DNA from: Spirochaetia bacterium UBA6919 | GTDB lineage: Bacteria; Spirochaetota; UBA6919 | Assembly (NCBI GenBank): GCA_002450905.1 | Contig: DKAT01000048.1 | Span: 1 to 44,225, forward strand | DNA length: 44,225 bases | Direction: 5' to 3' | Shown: positions 40,846 to 44,225 of the stretch, in pieces | How positions within the stretch are numbered: position 1 is the first letter of the stretch | How the letters are laid out: every line of letters begins with the position of its first letter | Position numbers and translations under genes: made by a program | Notes under the pieces: model-generated | What the model was told of the DNA's origin: nothing | Seen by the model: the letters and a program-made list of their open reading frames with translations, nothing else | Databases searched by the model: none

Positions 40846-42783
40846 TTATTTTTTAGGAACAAGATCGATATGTGGAACTTTCTTCAAATCCCAGTTCTCA
40901 CTTTCTGGATTATATCTTGAGTTAACAAATACTTTCCAGTTTTGTTCATCGAGTTTTGGGAAGTCTGCACGATAATAGAATCCAGGATATCGAGTTTCTT
41001 CTCTGTAGAGGATGTGTCGCAAGTGTGCTTCAGCAGTCCACGCTCTGTGATAGTTTTCCCATGCTCTCAATAACTCGTGTAAGTCACCAGCAGCAAGTTT
41101 TAACCCATCTTCCTTAAGCATTGTAAGGAGGTGTAACCCTCTTTCTAACATGTGTTTGCTTGTTACATAGTAAGTGGAAGTACCTGCTACGTATTCGTCC
41201 ATCAACTTGTTTAATCGGAACATATACATTCTTGGTTTGATGTAATGTGGGTTGATGTTAGGATCAGTGGTATAATTCTTGTTGTCTTCATAAGTTTTAA
41301 AAGGTCTGTAAACAAGATCAACGAGTTCATCTTTAGATTCTTTAAGGGTTGGTGAAAAATCTTTGTTGTTCTTAACAAACTTCACAAGATTCTTTCCAGC
41401 AATACGACCTTCAGCGTGAGATCCAGATGAGAATTTGTGTCCAGAAGCACCTACACCATCACCAGCAGTAAATAGACCAGTAACAGTAGTCATTCTGTTG
41501 TAGTTTACACCTTTATGTCCCCATACCCATTCTTTTGGAGCAATATCTTCAGGTCCAGAAACCCAAAGACCAGCACAACCAGAGTGAGATCCAAGAAGAT
41601 AAGGTTCAGTTGGCATAAGCTCAGAAGCAGTTTCTTCAGGAGCGATGTTCATACAAGCCCATAGACCAGCTTGTCCGATAGTCATGTCTAAGAAATCTTC
41701 CCATGCTTCGGATTCGAGTTCTTTTTGTTGTTTCTTATCCATTGTTTTGAAAGAATTTTGCATAGCTGTAGGAGTGTCCATCCAGATTGGGCCGCGTCCT
41801 TCTTTCATTTCTTTTAACATAAGGTGGTTACGAAGACAAGTTGCTGGAACTGCGGACTGTCCATAAGGAGGATAGTCATTAAGCATTTCTTTATTCTTGG
41901 TCATATAGTCTTCACCATACGCGTTAGCTGCTTTCGATTTGAATAATAGGAACCAAGCGCCTACAGGTCCGTATCCATCTTTGAAACGGGCTGGTACGAA
42001 TCGGTTTTCCATCATTGTCATTTCAGCACCAACCTGAGCAGCCATAGTATAAGTAGAACCAGCGTTCCATACAGCATACCAAGCACGTCCCATACCTTCA
42101 CCAGTAGATCGTGGTCTGAAGATATTTACCGCACCACCGCAAGCTAATAAAGCTGCTTTACATCTGAAAATATAGATTTTATGTTCACGAACGCTGAATC
42201 CAACTGCACCGGCGATGTGGTTAGTTTCTTTAGCATCGAGTAGAAGTTTAACAATAAATACACGCTCATAGATATTATCCATTCCAAGAGCTTTTTTAGC
42301 AGCTTCAGCGACAATTACTTTATAAGATTCCCCGCTGATCATGATTTGCCATTTACCTGATCGAACTGGTTTTCCACCTTCAGTCAGTTTTTTTCCTTCG
42401 TCACCGTGTTGTTTCCAGATAGGTAAACCCCATTCTTCGAACAAGTGTACAGAATCGTTTACGTGACGTCCGACATCATAGCATAGGTCGTCTCTTGTAA
42501 TTCCCATAAGGTCGTTAGCAACCATTCTTGCATAATCAGAAGGTGTTCTATCTGTTCCAAGATAGGTATTGATAGCAGAAAGCCCTTGTGCAACAGCACC
42601 ACTTCGATCCATAGCTGCTTTATCAACTAAAGTGATTTTTACATCATTTCCAGCCCATCGTACTGCTTCGTATGCAGCACCACAACAAGCCATACCACCA
42701 CCGATTAAAAGAATATCGGTTTCGATCTCCTCAACCTTGGCGGACTTATAATCATCTGACTTAATACTTCTTTCTTCAGCCAT
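40846..42783 (-). CDS. aprA: Adenylylsulfate reductase alpha subunit
   Basis: The flavoprotein subunit of dissimilatory APS reductase (645 residues): interconverts APS and sulfite plus AMP. The FAD-binding start is ETDILLIGGGMACCGAAYEA; further on come VAQGLSAINTYLGT, ACGGAVNIFRPRSTGEGMGR, MENRFVPARFKDGYGPVGAW, LGSHSGCAGLWVSGPED and GLFTAGDGVGASGHKFSSGS, all typical of AprA and not of other fumarate-reductase-family flavoproteins. GAGGAG lies upstream. It follows aprB by 38 bases in the usual aprBA order. sat and the qmo complex, which normally supply substrate and electrons, are not in the window. Confidence 0.95.
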   Translation of the reverse strand: MAEERSIKSDDYKSAKVEEIETDILLIGGGMACCGAAYEAVRWAGNDVKITLVDKAAMDRSGAVAQGLSAINTYLGTDRTPSDYARMVANDLMGITRDDLCYDVGRHVNDSVHLFEEWGLPIWKQHGDEGKKLTEGGKPVRSGKWQIMISGESYKVIVAEAAKKALGMDNIYERVFIVKLLLDAKETNHIAGAVGFSVREHKIYIFRCKAALLACGGAVNIFRPRSTGEGMGRAWYAVWNAGSTYTMAAQVGAEMTMMENRFVPARFKDGYGPVGAWFLLFKSKAANAYGEDYMTKNKEMLNDYPPYGQSAVPATCLRNHLMLKEMKEGRGPIWMDTPTAMQNSFKTMDKKQQKELESEAWEDFLDMTIGQAGLWACMNIAPEETASELMPTEPYLLGSHSGCAGLWVSGPEDIAPKEWVWGHKGVNYNRMTTVTGLFTAGDGVGASGHKFSSGSHAEGRIAGKNLVKFVKNNKDFSPTLKESKDELVDLVYRPFKTYEDNKNYTTDPNINPHYIKPRMYMFRLNKLMDEYVAGTSTYYVTSKHMLERGLHLLTMLKEDGLKLAAGDLHELLRAWENYHRAWTAEAHLRHILYREETRYPGFYYRADFPKLDEQNWKVFVNSRYNPESENWDLKKVPHIDLVPKK

Positions 42784-42821
42784 TTTTTTAATACTCCTCT
42801 AAAATAGATTAAATTATAGTT

Positions 42822-43244
42822 TTATTCAATGTTTGTAGCAACAGATGTTTCAGTAAAGTAACATTGGCTATTGATATCCCCTGGTTGTGGTTTACCGCCA
42901 AAAGGATCGATTGAGCCTTCAGGAGTAGTTCTAATTGGGAACTTAAATCGTTTTGTGTTTCCATTACGGAATTTGATAGTCCACATAATGGAATCAGTTC
43001 CTCTAAGGGGCTGACAAGATCCACCAAGGGGTGAAAAATCCGCATAGTGGCGAGCCTCAATAGCTTGTTGAGGACATATTTTAACGCAGCTGTAGCATTC
43101 CCAGCAAGCGTCTGGTTCTTGATTGACACCTCTCATGATGTCTTTGTTAAGTGTCATTAAATCATTTGGACAAATATACATACATGCTGTTTTGTCTTGT
43201 CCTTTACATCCATCACACTTGTCTGTTCTTACGAAAGTAGGCAT
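42822..43244 (-). CDS. aprB: Adenylylsulfate reductase beta subunit
   Basis: The iron-sulfur subunit of APS reductase (140 residues). Two [4Fe-4S] clusters: CDGCKGQDKTACMYICP and CWECYSCVKICP; the C-terminal part (GTDSIMWTIKFRNGNTKRFK, FPIRTTPEGSIDPF) wraps round AprA as in known structures. The start is the ATG at 43244, preceded by GGAGGAG; the longer frame to 43286 is rejected. Confidence 0.95.
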   Translation of the reverse strand: MPTFVRTDKCDGCKGQDKTACMYICPNDLMTLNKDIMRGVNQEPDACWECYSCVKICPQQAIEARHYADFSPLGGSCQPLRGTDSIMWTIKFRNGNTKRFKFPIRTTPEGSIDPFGGKPQPGDINSQCYFTETSVATNIE

Positions 43245-43316
43245 TTCTCCTCCAAGAATATTTAATTTATTTGATTGTTTATACATTTTAAGAATTGTAT
43301 AAAGATAATTTTTAAA

Positions 43317-43355
43317 ATTATACCATTTTGAGACATTTTATAACGAAATATCGTT
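43317..43355 (-). promoter_or_regulatory. aprBA promoter with an operator-like palindrome
   Basis: On the minus strand an extended -10, TGGTATAAT (TATAAT at 43317-43322), has no good -35 at 17 bases (CGTTAT). Instead a dyad, AACGA-N4-TCGTT (43342-43355), is centred about 39 bases upstream of the predicted start. That is close to the position used by class II activators such as those of the CRP/FNR family. Confidence 0.5.
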
Positions 43356-43608
43356 TTCTACTATTACCGACGAGGCACCCTTCTATCAATTGGTTACAAC
43401 ACAAAACTTTAAATAAGGCAAGGGAACAAGATAAGTATAATAAATTTTTTAAAAATTGCAAGAGATAATTTAGTATTTTGTGATTATTTTTTAATAAAAT
43501 ATGATTATTTATGTTATATTTTAATAATTAGTCTTATTATATTTTTTTATAACTTTCGTTTAAAATGTAAAATTACAATAGATTGACTTGGGACTCAATG
43601 AAAATATT
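43356..43608. other. Intergenic region upstream of the apr promoter
   Basis: Very AT-rich, between the apr promoter and the 3' end of the next minus-strand gene. No gene, hairpin or repeat was recognised. Confidence 0.35.
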
Positions 43609-43986
43609 TTATTCATCCAGATTGACGGTAACTTCCTTTCCACCATAACCATGGACTTTATCATGAGCTCTCACTATAACTTTACTAATCTCCGACGGGA
43701 TTTTAATATTAGCCATGGATCGGGTGAAGGGCTGTTCGTCAACGTGGGGGTGAACCAAGACTCGTGTTGCTAATATCTTTTTTCTATCAGGAGTTAATAT
43801 TTCCCAGCGGTCTGCATAGTGCTTCCACCCTGTATCATTATGTCTGAGTGTTACCCAAAATCGATAGACCCGATCTCCGGTCTCTTTGAAACGCACTTTG
43901 ATGACATCTGCTTTTCCTGGATATAAATTAATTGCGGATAAAATAATAATTAGTAAAAAAAATAATTTAATGAAATTTCTAATCAT
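43609..43986 (-). CDS. Conserved secreted protein of unknown function
   Basis: 125 residues. The start is the ATG at 43986, preceded by GGGGAA; the frame from a TTG at 44013 is rejected. A signal peptide (MIRNFIKLFFLLIIILSAIN) is followed by a compact domain with strongly patterned sequence: VKVRFKETGDRVYRFWVTLR-like VIKVRFKETGDRVYRFW, HNDTGWKHYADRWEILTPD, TRVLVHPHVDEQPFTRS and VIVRAHDKVHGYGGKEV. It has the look of a widely conserved periplasmic domain, but I know no function. The several His residues could bind metal. It lies upstream of aprB on the same strand, 364 bases away. Confidence 0.65.
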   Translation of the reverse strand: MIRNFIKLFFLLIIILSAINLYPGKADVIKVRFKETGDRVYRFWVTLRHNDTGWKHYADRWEILTPDRKKILATRVLVHPHVDEQPFTRSMANIKIPSEISKVIVRAHDKVHGYGGKEVTVNLDE

Positions 43987-44083
43987 GTTTTCCCCGAGAA
44001 GTGATTTAGACAATTGTTATAAAATTATTTATATTGATATTATAATATACTTTAACATATTGAAAATGTCAAAGATTTTTTAA

Positions 44084-44225
44084 GATATTCTGAAACGATA
44101 ATAGCAATCCTATGATTTAATTTTTGGAAGAATAAACGTTTAGGTATAGTATATAATGCTTATCTAGTTAGCTCCGAGTATGTGATTCCCTTTGAGGCTA
44201 GACAGGCATTTAAAAGCCTTTCAAA
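44084..44225. other. Window end, nothing recognised
   Basis: AT-rich, with TATAAT near 44152 and a small inverted repeat (AGGC / GCCT) near 44204-44216 cut off by the window end. No gene can be supported. Confidence 0.3.

Noticed and set aside
1..44225. tRNA, rRNA, CRISPR arrays, riboswitches and prophage genes
   Set aside because: Looked for by eye (cloverleaf arms, regularly spaced direct repeats, conserved riboswitch cores, phage structural motifs); none could be supported. A covariance-model search would be decisive.

Overview
The window looks like chromosomal DNA of a low-GC (roughly one third G+C by eye), double-membraned, motile bacterium, most probably a spirochaete. The strongest clue is a FlaB-type periplasmic flagellin beginning MIINHN. 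Supporting clues are several lipoproteins with relaxed lipoboxes, a secreted protein with OmpL47-like repeats, a DUF4384 protein next to a caspase-like protein, and a CHASE2 histidine kinase. A complete F-type ATP synthase operon fits a Leptospirales-like lineage better than Treponema, Borrelia or Brachyspira, which use V-type enzymes. The lineage is an inference; no rRNA is present to confirm it.

Layout. 1-521: the 3' end of an insertion sequence with an IS481/IS3-like transposase. 601-3730: a lipoprotein followed by a CHASE2-PAS histidine kinase. 3757-8699 (minus): a DUF1801 protein, a 1245-residue FAD/Fe-S oxidoreductase fusion and a DUF420 membrane protein. 8997-13770: an orphan DNA methyltransferase, a WYL regulator, small lipoproteins, a DinB-fold protein and a TauE/SafE permease. 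14084-16049: an OmpL47-like secreted protein, a bacteriohemerythrin and a TusA-type sulfur carrier. 16521-20769 (minus): a caspase-like protein apparently fused to an outer-membrane beta-barrel, its DUF4384 neighbour, a Big_5 lipoprotein and flagellin. 21047-23891: glucose-6-phosphate isomerase, a secreted NTR/TIMP-like protein and an HpcH/HpaI-like aldolase. 24098-31004 (minus): atpZ-I-B-E-F-H-A-G-D-C. 31279-35604: dtd, ubiX, HD-GYP, FliL-like lipoprotein and amidinotransferase-family genes. 35890-40756: DUF2203, a pteridine-reductase-like SDR, an acidic-tailed secreted protein, dnaA, dut and a second histidine kinase. 40846-43244 (minus): aprBA. 43609-43986 (minus): a conserved secreted protein.

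How the genes fit together. Three sulfur-linked genes (aprBA, tusA-like, tauE/safE-like) suggest inorganic sulfur metabolism, but sat, dsr and qmo are not in the window, so the direction of flow cannot be told. The ATP synthase operon is complete, with an unusually short epsilon subunit. Both histidine kinases lack an adjacent response regulator. Starts were moved from the longest open frame wherever a Shine-Dalgarno sequence or family alignment favoured an internal codon.

The most unusual signals are (i) the caspase-like/beta-barrel fusion paired with DUF4384, (ii) a 27-bp dyad (ATCGGAA-N13-TTCCGAT) present in three separate intergenic regions, (iii) aprBA in a spirochaete-like genome with an operator-like palindrome at its promoter, and (iv) dnaA followed by dut and a histidine kinase instead of dnaN. 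I saw no tRNA, rRNA, CRISPR array or prophage.
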